DNA of 64,000 nt from Flavobacterium sp. Root901 (GTDB lineage Bacteria; Bacteroidota; Bacteroidia; Flavobacteriales; Flavobacteriaceae), in NCBI RefSeq assembly GCF_001429765.1, contig NZ_LMJB01000001.1, forward strand, positions 728,346 through 792,345, given 5' to 3'. Made by a program: the position numbers and the translations under genes. Shown piece by piece: positions 35,844 through 45,635 of this stretch. The notes beneath the pieces are model-generated. The model made no database searches. It was not told the DNA's origin and saw only the letters and a program-made list of their open reading frames with translations. Each line of letters opens with the position of its first letter. Within the stretch, counting starts at the first letter, position 1.

Positions 35844-36380
35844 TTATTTTACATTAATTGAAAGTTTATAAGTCTCTTCACTTTCCTGAATAGGGTATTT
35901 ACCGGGAACTAAAATATCTGAATTGAATTTTAAAGATTTAACTAATTCCGGTTGTATAATCTGTCCCTCAGGTATTACATAAATTTCGCCATTTCGTAAT
36001 AATACTTTTTTATGTTCTTCGGTTAAAGCGCTTTTTTGAATTTCCATAACAAAATTTCCTTTTTCATTTGTAACACGTACTGGTGTTCCATCAGGAGTTG
36101 GTTTCGCAAAGCCATAGGTTATCCAATCGTAATGAACAAAATTACAAAACCCTTCAGGCTGGCTGCAATCAATATTATGCGCTCCCCAAGCTCTCACAAT
36201 AGTTCCTTCATAATGAGGCAAATACCTTTGAGTACTTGGTTGATTTTGCTGCTCTGTGTTTGATAATGGAGCCGTTTTCTGTTCAACCGAGTCGTTGTTA
36301 CAGCTTACAAAAAAAGCGGTAATGGCTAACACTACCATTACTTTTAATACTTCAGATTTTTTTTGTGGTATTTTTTTCAT
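35844..36380 (-). CDS. Lipoprotein of unknown function
   Basis: 178 residues from the ATG at 36380. Longer frames add a sequence without signal features. The signal peptide MKKIPQKKSEVLKVMVVLAI ends in a lipobox with C27. A low-complexity linker (NNDSVEQKTAPLSNTEQQNQ) is followed by a compact domain with HNIDCSQPEGFCNFVHYDW, which has two cysteines that could form a disulfide, and LLRNGEIYVIPEGQIIQPEL. I do not recognise the family. Confidence 0.72.
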   Translation of the reverse strand: MKKIPQKKSEVLKVMVVLAITAFFVSCNNDSVEQKTAPLSNTEQQNQPSTQRYLPHYEGTIVRAWGAHNIDCSQPEGFCNFVHYDWITYGFAKPTPDGTPVRVTNEKGNFVMEIQKSALTEEHKKVLLRNGEIYVIPEGQIIQPELVKSLKFNSDILVPGKYPIQESEETYKLSINVK

Positions 36381-36496
36381 AATAAATAATTTAATTGTCT
36401 CTACTCTATCTCCGGCTTTTCGGGTTACGCCTTTTGGTTTAGTGTATATCAATTAAATTATTTTTTTGTTACCCTTTTTGTTTGAATTTAGATACA

Positions 36497-36543
36497 AAAA
36501 AAAGCAGTTAAGTATGAAATTACACACTTAACAGCTTTTTTTT
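36497..36543. terminator. Terminator of the LtaS-like gene (bidirectional)
   Basis: GCAGTTAAGT pairs with ACTTAACAGC (one A-A mismatch), flanked by A and T runs. It stands 14 bases past the end of the minus-strand gene at 36557. Confidence 0.8.
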
Positions 36544-36556
36544 AATAAATTAAAAA

Positions 36557-38497
36557 TTATTTTTTCTTATTCCTAAGCTTATATTTACTTTCCTTATACA
36601 AATTACCTGCAGTTATAACATGTGCCAAGGCATCTTTTGCTAATTCTTCATTTAATTTAACCGGAATTAAAGTTGTATCGTTTTTGATTTCGAATTGAAG
36701 CGGTTTCAAATTCGGCTGCATAATCACAACCTGATTTTCAACTCTAAATGCATTGATATCATTAAACTGCATAATCGATCTTCCCTGAACTTTTGGATCT
36801 AATTTATTTAAATTACGACCCACCATTGGTGTTTCAAACGGAATTCCTAAATAACCTAACAAAGTTGGCGGAATATCAATTTGGCTTGCCAGTCTGTCGT
36901 AAACGGCACCTTTTTGAACTCCAGGACCCATAATAAATGCCGGAATATGGAATTTATTTATCGGCACTAAATTCTTTCCGTATGTTCTTGTATTATGATC
37001 GGCAATTACGATAAAAATAGTGTTTTTAAAGTACGGTTCTTTTTTAGCCATTTCGAAGAATTTTCCAATTGAGAAATCGGCATATTTCATGGCATTGTTT
37101 ACTGTTGCCGGTTTTTTATCGTAAGGTTTTATTCTTCCTGCCGGATATTCAAACGGTTCGTGATTTGAAGTCGAGAACATTAAAGAAAAGAATGGTTTAT
37201 CACCTTTTGATTTAAAATAATTATTGGCCTTAGTCACCAAATCTTCATCAGAATAACCCCAGGTTCCTTTAAAAGCATATTTATTTCCGTCTGATTCAAA
37301 ATCTTCCTGATCTATAATATCCTGAAAACCATTTCCGTTAAAAAATGAAGCCATATTATCAAAATTGGCCATTCCTCCGTAAATAAAACTTGTATCGTAA
37401 CCCTTTTGTTTTAAAGCATCAGCAAGAGTAAAAAATCCTTGCTGTGAGTTTCCGAGTTTAACAACGCTTTCTGATGGCGAAGGTAAAAATCCTGTTACAA
37501 CCGCTTCAATTCCTCGAACACTTCTGGTTCCGGTGCAATATAAATTGGTAAACAATAATCCTTCTTTTGATAATTTATCAAATTCCGGTGTCAGTGGTTT
37601 TCCACCTAATATTCCAACGTATTCAGCACCCAAACTTTCTTGTAGAAAAATGACCAGATTGTATGGTTTTTTCGTCACAGAATCCGGCTGCTGCACATGA
37701 AGAAACGGAATTTCAGGATCTGTAAAATCATTTGGACCGGCAATCATATATTTTTTTACACGAGCAATCGCCTCCGCTTCTTCCATTTTACCGTACATTT
37801 TTGTATTTCCCTCGTTCTTAATAGAATAAGCAGCAAAAGCAACGGTATAAAATGAATTTAATCCTAACGTATTCGTTAATTGATCCGTTGAGAAAACGGC
37901 ATTACTAGCATTGATTGGACGTTTTGAAGTAAGACTGGAACGTGCTCCAAAAAACAATAAAAAAGCTACTAACGGAAACACCATTAATTTGAATTTATAT
38001 TGAGTGCTGGTGGTATGAAAATATTTTTTTCCTTTTTTGAAGGCAAAATAAAGCACAACTCCCAAAATTAAAAAAGTCACGATGATAGAAGTGAGATAAC
38101 TTTTTAAAAGCATTCCCACAACTTCTTTTGGATAAATTAGATAATCCAGGAAAATCTTATTTGGACGCGTATCGTATTGTTTAACAAAATCCGGTGAAGC
38201 CAATTCTACAAAAAGAATAAGAAACAGGAACAAAAAACTGTAAATTATCAAAAACCTATTGGTGAATTTAAGCCATTTATTTGGAAGAAAAGTGATTAAA
38301 ACTGCAGGAAGAAAAGACAAATAACATAATAAAATCAAATCCATTCGAAGGCCGATTGGAAAAATATACCAGAAATTTGGCGTCTGCTCTACTCTTTCTT
38401 TAAAAAGAAAAAACAAAAAGATTCGGCTTAAAGTAGTGATAAGTAAGCCGATTAATATAAAATTGAAAACAGGTTTTAAAAAACTTAATTTTTTCAT
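36557..38497 (-). CDS. LTA synthase/sulfatase family phosphotransferase
   Basis: 646 residues. Five membrane helices (to about 160) are followed by a periplasmic sulfatase-fold domain: NLVIFLQESLGAEYVGIL holds the first metal acid, CTGTRSVRGIEAV the threonine nucleophile, FIYGGMANFDNMASFFNGN is the substrate part, and IFVIADHNTRTYG the Asp-His metal pair. In Gram-positives this family makes lipoteichoic acid. In Gram-negatives related enzymes (OpgB, EptA-like) put phosphoglycerol or phosphoethanolamine on glycans or lipids. Which donor it uses here is unknown. Confidence 0.9.
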   Translation of the reverse strand: MKKLSFLKPVFNFILIGLLITTLSRIFLFFLFKERVEQTPNFWYIFPIGLRMDLILLCYLSFLPAVLITFLPNKWLKFTNRFLIIYSFLFLFLILFVELASPDFVKQYDTRPNKIFLDYLIYPKEVVGMLLKSYLTSIIVTFLILGVVLYFAFKKGKKYFHTTSTQYKFKLMVFPLVAFLLFFGARSSLTSKRPINASNAVFSTDQLTNTLGLNSFYTVAFAAYSIKNEGNTKMYGKMEEAEAIARVKKYMIAGPNDFTDPEIPFLHVQQPDSVTKKPYNLVIFLQESLGAEYVGILGGKPLTPEFDKLSKEGLLFTNLYCTGTRSVRGIEAVVTGFLPSPSESVVKLGNSQQGFFTLADALKQKGYDTSFIYGGMANFDNMASFFNGNGFQDIIDQEDFESDGNKYAFKGTWGYSDEDLVTKANNYFKSKGDKPFFSLMFSTSNHEPFEYPAGRIKPYDKKPATVNNAMKYADFSIGKFFEMAKKEPYFKNTIFIVIADHNTRTYGKNLVPINKFHIPAFIMGPGVQKGAVYDRLASQIDIPPTLLGYLGIPFETPMVGRNLNKLDPKVQGRSIMQFNDINAFRVENQVVIMQPNLKPLQFEIKNDTTLIPVKLNEELAKDALAHVITAGNLYKESKYKLRNKKK

Positions 38498-38550
38498 TGA
38501 ATGATGAACATATATTTTGCAAAATGCCGATTAAAACTTGTCAGTACCTT

Positions 38551-38778
38551 TTATTCTTCGTAGCGATTTATTTCCCTATCGTAAAAATCATTTGCTTTTT
38601 CGATCAAACCTTCCATTTCAGCATTTAATTCTGCTTCGTCAAGATCTTCGGCTTCTTCCAGAAATTCAACCTCATCATCTTTTAGATTAATTATAAATCG
38701 TGGGTAATCAAGGTGAATGATAAAAATATCATCTGGAAAATCAGTATTGTCTCCAAGTAAAAATTTAGGTAATTCCAT
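38551..38778 (-). CDS. Small acidic protein of unknown function
   Basis: 75 residues, very acidic: MELPKFLLGDNTDFPDDIFI starts it, and VEFLEEAEDLDEAELNAEME is almost all acid and helix. The N-terminal half reads as a short beta region (IFIIHLDYPRFIINL). Small proteins like this are conserved in Flavobacteria, without known role. It stands alone, between the LtaS-like and MATE genes. Confidence 0.75.
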   Translation of the reverse strand: MELPKFLLGDNTDFPDDIFIIHLDYPRFIINLKDDEVEFLEEAEDLDEAELNAEMEGLIEKANDFYDREINRYEE

Positions 38779-38908
38779 TTTATTTAAATTTATTTTTTAA
38801 GATTTATAGTTGTAAGTGTTGCCGTTGTTTTACAGATTAGAGGATTTATTCTAAGAATATTAAATTTGAAATCTGTGAAATCTGCGGTTTAAAAATATTT
38901 TTTCAAAT

Positions 38909-40294
38909 TTAGTTATTTGAAAATGAATTTGAGATTAATTTCTTCGTTAAGTAATGAAAGCGTAAGTACAGGAAAACTGCTGCTGTTGTCAATCCTGCCA
39001 AAAGTCCAATCCATACTCCCTGTGCTTTCCATTCGGTAAATTCTCCCAAATAATATGAAATCGGAAAACCAACAATCCAATAGGCAACAAAAGTAATATA
39101 CATTGGAATTTTAACATCCTGCAAACCGCGTAAAGCGCCAAGAACTACCACCTGAATTCCATCTGAAATCTGGAAAATAGCGGCAATCAATAATAATTTT
39201 GAGGCTATTTCAATTACTTCTGTATTATCCAGAAGCTGGCCTCCATTTTCCATATTTAAAAAGATATGAGGAAAAAAATCATGGAAAACCACAAACAGAA
39301 ATGCAAAAAATGTTTCGATAACAATAGCCAGTAAAAATATGGAACGAGCCACAACTATAAGTTTTTTAAAATCCTGTAATCCTCTTTGATTACTTACCCT
39401 GATCATCGATGTTACACTTAATCCCATAGCAAACATAAAAGTAAGCGAAGATAAACTCAACGCAATTTGATTGGCTGCCTGGCTGGTTTTACCAATATTT
39501 CCGCAAAGCCAGATCGAAGCTGTAAACAAAACAACTTCAAAAAGCATCTGCATTGCTGATGGAAAACCTAAGCTTATTATCTTTTTTAAAGTGGCACTTT
39601 TAATTTCGCTGAAGCTGAAATCTTTAAAAAAGTGTTTTAAATCATTTCTTCGCGACAGCATAATATGCATAAATGTTACTAAAAATATTCTAGAAATTAC
39701 CGTACCAAGTGCCGCACCAATAATTCCCATTTTAGGAAAAAACCATATTCCGTAAATCAATACATAATTGATACCTACGTGAAGTACATTGGCCATAATC
39801 ATGGCGTACATAGAATATTTTGTCAGAGACTTTCCGTCGGCAAATTGTTTATATCCCTGATACATTACTAACGGAATCAATGAAAAAGCTACCCAGTCTA
39901 AATATGGTTTTGCCAATACAATTACTTCTTTTGGCTGTTCCAGCAATTCCATTAATGGTTTTGCCAGCACAATAACGCCAAAAAGCATCAACCCGATAAT
40001 AGCACATAAAAATAAACCGTGGTGAAATGCAGAACGAATTTTGCCATCGTTTTTTTCTGCATCACCTTCGGCAACAATAGGCGTAATAGCGGTCGAAAAA
40101 CCAATTCCCAATGACATGGCTATAAAAATCATACTGTTTCCAAGTGAAACTGCAGCCAGCTCCGTACTTCCCAGTTTTCCAACCATAATATTATCGACAA
40201 TACCAATTAAAGTATGCCCTACCATACCTAATATTATAGGATATGCTAATCTGAAATTATATGAAAACTCTTTGGTGTACTGTTTTAGATTCAC
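38909..40294 (-). CDS. MATE family efflux transporter
   Basis: 461 residues with twelve membrane helices. GHTLIGIVDNIMVGKLGSTE and LGIGFSTAITPIVAEGDA are the typical MATE N-terminal parts, which use Na+ or H+ to export drugs and organic cations. The frame is open to a TTG at 40318, but a TATCTTTG -7 box covers that codon, so transcription would start inside it. The GTG at 40294 gives MNLKQYTKEFSYNFRLAYP, the usual start in this group, and is preferred. Confidence 0.9.
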   Translation of the reverse strand: MNLKQYTKEFSYNFRLAYPIILGMVGHTLIGIVDNIMVGKLGSTELAAVSLGNSMIFIAMSLGIGFSTAITPIVAEGDAEKNDGKIRSAFHHGLFLCAIIGLMLFGVIVLAKPLMELLEQPKEVIVLAKPYLDWVAFSLIPLVMYQGYKQFADGKSLTKYSMYAMIMANVLHVGINYVLIYGIWFFPKMGIIGAALGTVISRIFLVTFMHIMLSRRNDLKHFFKDFSFSEIKSATLKKIISLGFPSAMQMLFEVVLFTASIWLCGNIGKTSQAANQIALSLSSLTFMFAMGLSVTSMIRVSNQRGLQDFKKLIVVARSIFLLAIVIETFFAFLFVVFHDFFPHIFLNMENGGQLLDNTEVIEIASKLLLIAAIFQISDGIQVVVLGALRGLQDVKIPMYITFVAYWIVGFPISYYLGEFTEWKAQGVWIGLLAGLTTAAVFLYLRFHYLTKKLISNSFSNN

Positions 40295-40485
40295 TTTTGC
40301 TATTTTTTTTGTCGACAAAGATAGTCAGAAGCTTCGAATTCTGTCCTATTAATAAAAACATACACTGTTTTTAAGTGTAAAATCAGTATACCATAATATT
40401 ATATAAAGATTTTTAAAAATTATATAACAAGCTCAAAAGACCTCTATTTTACTTTTACATTATTAATAATTCAAAAATATTTGCC

Positions 40486-41004
40486 ATGAGAAAATTACAG
40501 TTTATATGCCTTGCAGCTTTTGCTTTTTTATACTCCAACACAACTTTTGCACAAGATACAGCCGCAACAAATTACGATCAGGGATTTAGATTAGGTTTTG
40601 GTTTAAACGGAGGAATCCCGACAGACAACGACTATGACTGGTCACTTGGTGGAGACGTTCGTTTACAATATGATTTGTCAAAAAGAACTTCATTAACATT
40701 AACTACAGGTTTTACTAACTTGTTTTTAGGAAAAGATGAATTAGGAAATGACGTAAAAGATTTAGGATTTATTCCTGCAAAAGCTGGTTTTAAAGCTTTT
40801 ATCTGGGAAGACCAATTTTACGTTTTAGGTGAAGTAGGTGCCGGTTTTGCCGTTACAAATGGTTATGACGACACTACTTTTTTATGGTCACCAGGAATTG
40901 GTTACGCTAACAAATACATTGATATCAGTCTCCGTTATGAGGACTATCAAAAATTCAAAACCAATCAAGTGGCGTTTCGTTTAGCGTATGGTTTTGATCT
41001 ATAA
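40486..41004 (+). CDS. Outer-membrane beta-barrel protein
   Basis: 172 residues. The signal peptide is MRKLQFICLAAFAFLYSNTT with cleavage after FAQ. The rest alternates polar and hydrophobic residues as in an 8-strand barrel (GFRLGFGLNGGIPTD, VRLQYDLSKRTSLTLTTGF, YIDISLRYEDYQKF, QVAFRLAYGFDL) and ends in an aromatic-flanked strand. OmpW/OmpX-like porins have this size. No specific substrate can be assigned. Confidence 0.85.
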   Translation: MRKLQFICLAAFAFLYSNTTFAQDTAATNYDQGFRLGFGLNGGIPTDNDYDWSLGGDVRLQYDLSKRTSLTLTTGFTNLFLGKDELGNDVKDLGFIPAKAGFKAFIWEDQFYVLGEVGAGFAVTNGYDDTTFLWSPGIGYANKYIDISLRYEDYQKFKTNQVAFRLAYGFDL

Positions 41005-41041
41005 AAAGAAAGGTTTATTTTATTTTTTTGTTTTTGGTAAC

Positions 41042-41078
41042 AAACCCCGGAAGTTTTCATAGTCTTCCGGGTTTTGTA
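41042..41078. terminator. Terminator after the beta-barrel gene
   Basis: AAACCCCGGAAG pairs with CTTCCGGGTTTT over a 10-base loop (one bulged C), followed by a T-rich stretch. Confidence 0.88.
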
Positions 41079-41141
41079 TTTTATAGAAATTCTTATTTTG
41101 AAGCTTTTTGATTGAGAAAAATTTATCAGGTCTTGATATAG

Positions 41142-41167
41142 AATTTTGTCAAAGTTTAAAACTTTGA
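41142..41167. repeat. Partial TTTGTCAAAGTTTAAAACTTTGA palindrome
   Basis: TTTTGTCAAAGTTTAAAACT is the left part of the palindrome seen in full at 48279-48311; the right arm is broken after CTTTGA. It stands 22 bases past the end of the minus-strand peroxidase gene. Confidence 0.6.
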
Positions 41168-41189
41168 AGATGGCATCAGAATAATCTAA

Positions 41190-42968
41190 TCAGCTCTTTT
41201 TCAAAAACTTTTTATCCGTTAAAGTTTTCATGAAGGCAATTAATTGTTTTTTTTCTTTAACAGTTAAATTCAGCTTATCTTCCGGAAGTGTTTGGTTTGG
41301 AAGATCAAATCCTAAACCTAATCCTCCGCCCTGATCATAAAAATCTATCACTTCTTCCAGCGTTTTATAAACACCATTATGCATATAAGGAGCGGTAAGT
41401 TCAATATTTCGTATCGTTGGTGTTTTAAAAGAATGTTTATGAATGGCGGCCTGCGTAATGACAAACTTTCCTAAATCGCCGTCCAGCTTTTTGTTTTTAT
41501 CCGGAACACCCAAAATTTCACTTTCAGATTTGTCAAAATTGGGCGGTACAGTTCCGTTTGTTAACGGAATAAAATGACAGGTGGCACATTTGGCTTTTCC
41601 GGCAAATAAATTAAAACCTGCTTTTTCATCTGCAGCAAAAGAGGTTTTATTCTGCATATAATGATCAAATTTAGCATCATAATGACTCAAAGACCTAATG
41701 TAAGACCCTAAAGCATTTTTGATTGTAAATTCATTTATTTCTCCTTTCGCGAAAGCTGTTTTAAAATCTTTTACATATTGTGCTTTTTTTTGAATAGCTA
41801 ATGCTGATTTCTCTAAAGATCCGTGCATTTCGTTTTCATTCTTAATTACAGCAATCGCCTGATCTTCGAGATAACTAACCCGGGAATCTGCAAAAAACAC
41901 ACGTTGAAATGCAATATTGGCCAATGTAGGCGTATTACGCTGAATCATGGATTTTCCGTCTAATGAAACTGCTTTTTCAAGTCCGTCTGTAAAAGCTTTC
42001 TCAGCATGGTGGCAGGAAGCGCAGGAACGCGTATTGTTTCCCGATAAAATGGGATCATTGAATAATTTCTTTCCTAAAGCTATTTTCTCCGGTGTTGTTT
42101 TGTAATCGGGGAAACCCGAGAATGCATCGGGATCAAAAGCATCTTTATCAAACAAGGTCTGCGAAGTAACTTTTAAGCCTTTTTGTTCTTTCATTAACGG
42201 AATTCCTAATTCTGCCTGCGTTTTAAAAAGTCCTTTACTTAAAGGGTTTAAAATTTCTTTAATAAAATAAGCCCTGTCAAATGCATTAAAATTGTTGTTT
42301 GACTGTAAATACTTTTTCCCCTTTTCTAAAATTCCCAGTACTTGAGGAGCACTTGAAATTTCCTTATTCTCCAGATAAACCCGATAATATTTTTCGATTG
42401 TTTCCAGCGATATTGAAGCTTCGGGAAGAGAGTTTAACACAACCGGCGAATCGAATCCTGTAATTCCTAAAGTAATTATTCTGTAAACTTCTAACCGCAT
42501 TGCATCAAAAACATGGGCATCGGTCAGTTCATTTGAATTAGCAACTTTTTCTAACCGAATTAAATTTGCGGATAAAACACCTATTTCCTGAAGCAGTTCT
42601 TTTTTATTTTTTTTGTCGTATTTCGGAAAAACTAATTCTTCAATAACCTGAAATCCTTCGGGATTAACTGTTATATTATCATTTTCTTCAAATTCAGGTA
42701 TTGCTGGTCCGTTGATCGATTTTGAAACGGCCGGCGAATAATACTCGCTTAATAATTCCACTTTTTTATACCCCTGATGTGCTTCCAGAAACTGTTCTTG
42801 AATTTGTGCTTCCGCAGAATCAGATTCAACGGATTGCTTTAGTTGTGCAGCTTTTTCGATTAACAAACGAATGTCTTCCTGAAACAATTTATTTATTTCC
42901 TGATGTTTGTCTTTTTTCTGACAAGCGGCAAATGCGACCAAGAATAGTAAACAATATATTTTTTTCAT
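41190..42968 (-). CDS. Imelysin-like domain fused to di-haem cytochrome c peroxidase, lipoprotein
   Basis: 592 residues from the ATG at 42968, whose signal peptide ends in C16 (FLVAFAAC). Residues about 20-250 are helical with GFQVIEELVFPKY, which looks like the imelysin (peptidase M75) fold; imelysins bind iron or copper in the periplasm. The rest is a di-haem cytochrome c peroxidase / MauG-type domain: ARSCASCHHAEKAF binds the first haem and KAKCATCHFIPLT the second, with FKTPTIRNIELTAPYMHNGV as the C-terminal signature. A fusion of the two modules in one lipoprotein is less common. A PhoX-like lipoprotein is encoded next to it. Confidence 0.88.
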   Translation of the reverse strand: MKKIYCLLFLVAFAACQKKDKHQEINKLFQEDIRLLIEKAAQLKQSVESDSAEAQIQEQFLEAHQGYKKVELLSEYYSPAVSKSINGPAIPEFEENDNITVNPEGFQVIEELVFPKYDKKNKKELLQEIGVLSANLIRLEKVANSNELTDAHVFDAMRLEVYRIITLGITGFDSPVVLNSLPEASISLETIEKYYRVYLENKEISSAPQVLGILEKGKKYLQSNNNFNAFDRAYFIKEILNPLSKGLFKTQAELGIPLMKEQKGLKVTSQTLFDKDAFDPDAFSGFPDYKTTPEKIALGKKLFNDPILSGNNTRSCASCHHAEKAFTDGLEKAVSLDGKSMIQRNTPTLANIAFQRVFFADSRVSYLEDQAIAVIKNENEMHGSLEKSALAIQKKAQYVKDFKTAFAKGEINEFTIKNALGSYIRSLSHYDAKFDHYMQNKTSFAADEKAGFNLFAGKAKCATCHFIPLTNGTVPPNFDKSESEILGVPDKNKKLDGDLGKFVITQAAIHKHSFKTPTIRNIELTAPYMHNGVYKTLEEVIDFYDQGGGLGLGFDLPNQTLPEDKLNLTVKEKKQLIAFMKTLTDKKFLKKS

Positions 42969-43060
42969 AATGTAATCACAGATTAAGAAGAATACCAAAA
43001 AACAGAAACCACTACCTCAAAATAGAAATAGTGGAAAACTGTTTAATTATAACTTAAAAT

Positions 43061-44515
43061 TTATCTTGCTAAACCTTTAAGTACTACAATCTGACTTGCT
43101 TGCTTTTCGTTAGGACGATTTTCTCCTCCGTCTGGTTTTTTATATTTTTCATCAGTCCATGAATGAGGCTGTATGCTTAACATAAAAGTATCCGGAATTC
43201 CTAATTGTTCAGATACATCGATTAAAGCTCCGTATTCCCAGGCGCCAAATTTAGATGTTCCGCCAACATTGTATTTTGCCGCATCTGAAGCAGTACGACG
43301 GTGATCTAATTCTAATACAACTTTTAAATCTTTTGCAGCAATATTATATTGATAGATATAAGCATCATGAGTTTCATCTCCGTATCCGTTAGCATCTTCC
43401 TGAACGTAAACATAGTTTTTAGTCACACAAATGTTATCCGGATTTTGGAATTTACCTGCAATTCCGGAACGGTTATCTCCGTCAAGAACGACTTCTAAAG
43501 TTCCTTTTAAAGGATCGGCAGCATCAAGATTTAATCTGTAAACTCTTCCGTATTTAGTTCTTGAACCGTCAGCATTTGTTCCTGTAAGATCTTGTCCGGT
43601 TACGTTAAAATACAATTCACGATCTGCAGCCTCACCGCCTTTGCGATAATCCAAATCTTCTACACGACCAAACTTAATAGCTTTTAAAGTATTTACAGCA
43701 GCATTAATCTGAGCACCGGTAAGTGTTTTATGATTTTCAATTTTCACGAAAGAAACAGGATAGCTTTTACTCACTTCCATATCTTTTTCTCTTTGGTTAT
43801 CGTCGTTTCTTTTTAGCATATACAAAGAACCATTGGTTAAATCACCTACCGTATTTGATACATACATAAAAACCTGACCTCCGTAAGTTCCAGAATCATC
43901 GTCACCAATTACAACAACTGTTTTTCCTTTGTAAGCAGAAGTACGCAATGGCAAAGCATTCTCTGCACTTAAGCGCCCGAAACCGGCTAATTCTTTAGAT
44001 ACAGATGCTGAACCTACATCTCCATAAGGATCTAAAGCATGTGTACGGGATTCTTCTCCAGATTCTCCACAAGTCAAATAAACCGGTCCAAAACCGTGTT
44101 CTGCTTGTGTAGCCATAGTTGCTCCGCACAACCTCCAGGTTCCACCGCTGGAATTTAATAAATATTCTCCCTTTGTAGGTTTGAATGTTTTGTCAAGAGT
44201 AATTCTTGAAACAGAAAAATTGTCTTCATTGTTTACCAAAAAAGTAAAAGTTCCGTCTGTGTTTTTTAATAAACCGGAACCATCTGCAGAACCTCCAAAA
44301 ATATATTTTGGACTATCCGGAAAAACGTCATCTGAACTAAAAAGAGAATAAATCTTCAGATTTTCAAAACCTGATTGTGCCTTAATTAAACTTGGCGTTA
44401 CAGACTGATCTTTTAACACAACACTTGTTGTTTCTGTGTCGTCTTTAGAATCGTTGTTATTACAGGATATAACAACAGATCCTAAAATAAGCAGAGGTAA
44501 AATAATTCGTTTCAT
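43061..44515 (-). CDS. PhoX-like (DUF839) lipoprotein phosphatase candidate
   Basis: 484 residues. The signal peptide MKRIILPLLILGSVVISC has a lipobox with C18. The long body looks like a beta-propeller: repeats with GGTWRLCGATMATQAEHGFG, GDDDSGTYGGQVFMYVSNT, FQNPDNICVTKNYVYVQED and FMLSIQPHSWTD. The segments around GFGRLSAENALPLR and PDNICV are like those of PhoX alkaline phosphatases, which use iron and calcium. I hold this from memory of the pattern, so another propeller enzyme is possible. It precedes the imelysin-peroxidase gene on the same strand with a gap of 93 bases and could be cotranscribed. Confidence 0.65.
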   Translation of the reverse strand: MKRIILPLLILGSVVISCNNNDSKDDTETTSVVLKDQSVTPSLIKAQSGFENLKIYSLFSSDDVFPDSPKYIFGGSADGSGLLKNTDGTFTFLVNNEDNFSVSRITLDKTFKPTKGEYLLNSSGGTWRLCGATMATQAEHGFGPVYLTCGESGEESRTHALDPYGDVGSASVSKELAGFGRLSAENALPLRTSAYKGKTVVVIGDDDSGTYGGQVFMYVSNTVGDLTNGSLYMLKRNDDNQREKDMEVSKSYPVSFVKIENHKTLTGAQINAAVNTLKAIKFGRVEDLDYRKGGEAADRELYFNVTGQDLTGTNADGSRTKYGRVYRLNLDAADPLKGTLEVVLDGDNRSGIAGKFQNPDNICVTKNYVYVQEDANGYGDETHDAYIYQYNIAAKDLKVVLELDHRRTASDAAKYNVGGTSKFGAWEYGALIDVSEQLGIPDTFMLSIQPHSWTDEKYKKPDGGENRPNEKQASQIVVLKGLAR

Positions 44516-44691
44516 TTAGCTAAATATTGGTTTTTATTTTTTTACAAAGTAAATCCCTACTCTTTAACTAAAAATGACTTTCATATTATCAAAAAAATAA
44601 GGCTTTTATTTAAAACGCCTTACAGCACAAAAAAAATTAACATTAATTTAGTAATACGCAATACTGTTAAACTTACAGTAACATAAAACAA

Positions 44692-44722
44692 AAAAAAGAG
44701 TCTTACATTAAGACTCTTTTTC
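44692..44722 (-). terminator. Terminator overlapping the end of the PPK2 gene
   Basis: AAAGAGTCTTACATTAAGAC with the following TCTTTTT forms a hairpin, with T-run on the minus strand. The left side of the stem codes for the last residues of PPK2, and the stop codon lies in the loop. Confidence 0.85.
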
Positions 44723-45589
44723 CAGTTGTTGTTTATAATAATCAAAATTATCTTTAATTTCTTTATCCAGTGCCGGAACCTGAATATCAGTATATTGCTT
44801 CATTTCTTCCCAGATAATTTTTGCTGCGATGTAACGTGCCATTTCCTTATCATCTGCCGGAATTACATACCAGGGCGCATGCTCTTTTGAAGTTTCGTTT
44901 ATGGCTTCTTCATAATATTTATAATATTCATCCCAATGTTCCCTTTCTTTAAGATCGCCGGGAGAAAATTTCCAATTGTGTTTTCCTTCTTCCAAACGGC
45001 GTAATAAGCGATTCTTTTGCTCGTCTTTACTCAAATGAAGGAAAAACTTCATGACAATTGTTCCGTTTTCGGCAATATGTTTTTCGAAATTATTAATCTG
45101 TTCAATTCTGTTTTTCCAGAATTTAGGCTTAATATCGTCAACCGAATTAATTCCCGGTAAATTTTCCGCCAGAATAAATTCTGGATGCACCCGGGTAACC
45201 AAAACATTTTCGTAATGCGTCCTGTTAAAAATCGCAAACTTTCCTTTTTCCGGCAATGCAATATAATGGCGCCATAAATAATCGTGTTCCAGTTCAGTCG
45301 AATTTGGTGTTTTAAAACTATGAACCACAACGCCGCGCGGATTAAATTCTTTAAAAACTTCCCGAATCAGACTGTCTTTTCCGGAAGTGTCCATTCCCTG
45401 AAAGCAGATCAAAACCGAATATTTATTGTGTGCATACATTACATCCTGCAAATCACTCAGTTTCGCCTGAACCTTATCCAGCTTTTCTTCCTTTTCATCA
45501 TTATCTGCATCAACATTTAGTAAAGTGGGAAGTTTACTTAACTTAATTTTATCTGTGACTTTAAAATCTTTCGGGTCTATTGATTTCAT
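44708..45589 (-). CDS. Polyphosphate kinase 2 family protein
   Basis: 293 residues. Walker A is CFQGMDTSGKDSLIREVFK, followed by FNPRGVVVHSFKTPN, LWRHYIALPEKGKFAIFNR and NRLLRRLEEGKHNWKFSPGD (lid with Lys/Arg). PPK2 uses polyphosphate to phosphorylate nucleotides; the single-domain Bacteroidetes type (class III-like) can make ATP or GTP from AMP or ADP. SGKD replaces the more common AGKG. The gene ends in its own terminator. Confidence 0.92.
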   Translation of the reverse strand: MKSIDPKDFKVTDKIKLSKLPTLLNVDADNDEKEEKLDKVQAKLSDLQDVMYAHNKYSVLICFQGMDTSGKDSLIREVFKEFNPRGVVVHSFKTPNSTELEHDYLWRHYIALPEKGKFAIFNRTHYENVLVTRVHPEFILAENLPGINSVDDIKPKFWKNRIEQINNFEKHIAENGTIVMKFFLHLSKDEQKNRLLRRLEEGKHNWKFSPGDLKEREHWDEYYKYYEEAINETSKEHAPWYVIPADDKEMARYIAAKIIWEEMKQYTDIQVPALDKEIKDNFDYYKQQLEKES

Positions 45590-45635
45590 ATTTTCAAATT
45601 TTGTATTATAAATATAGTAATTTTACGAAGCAAAT

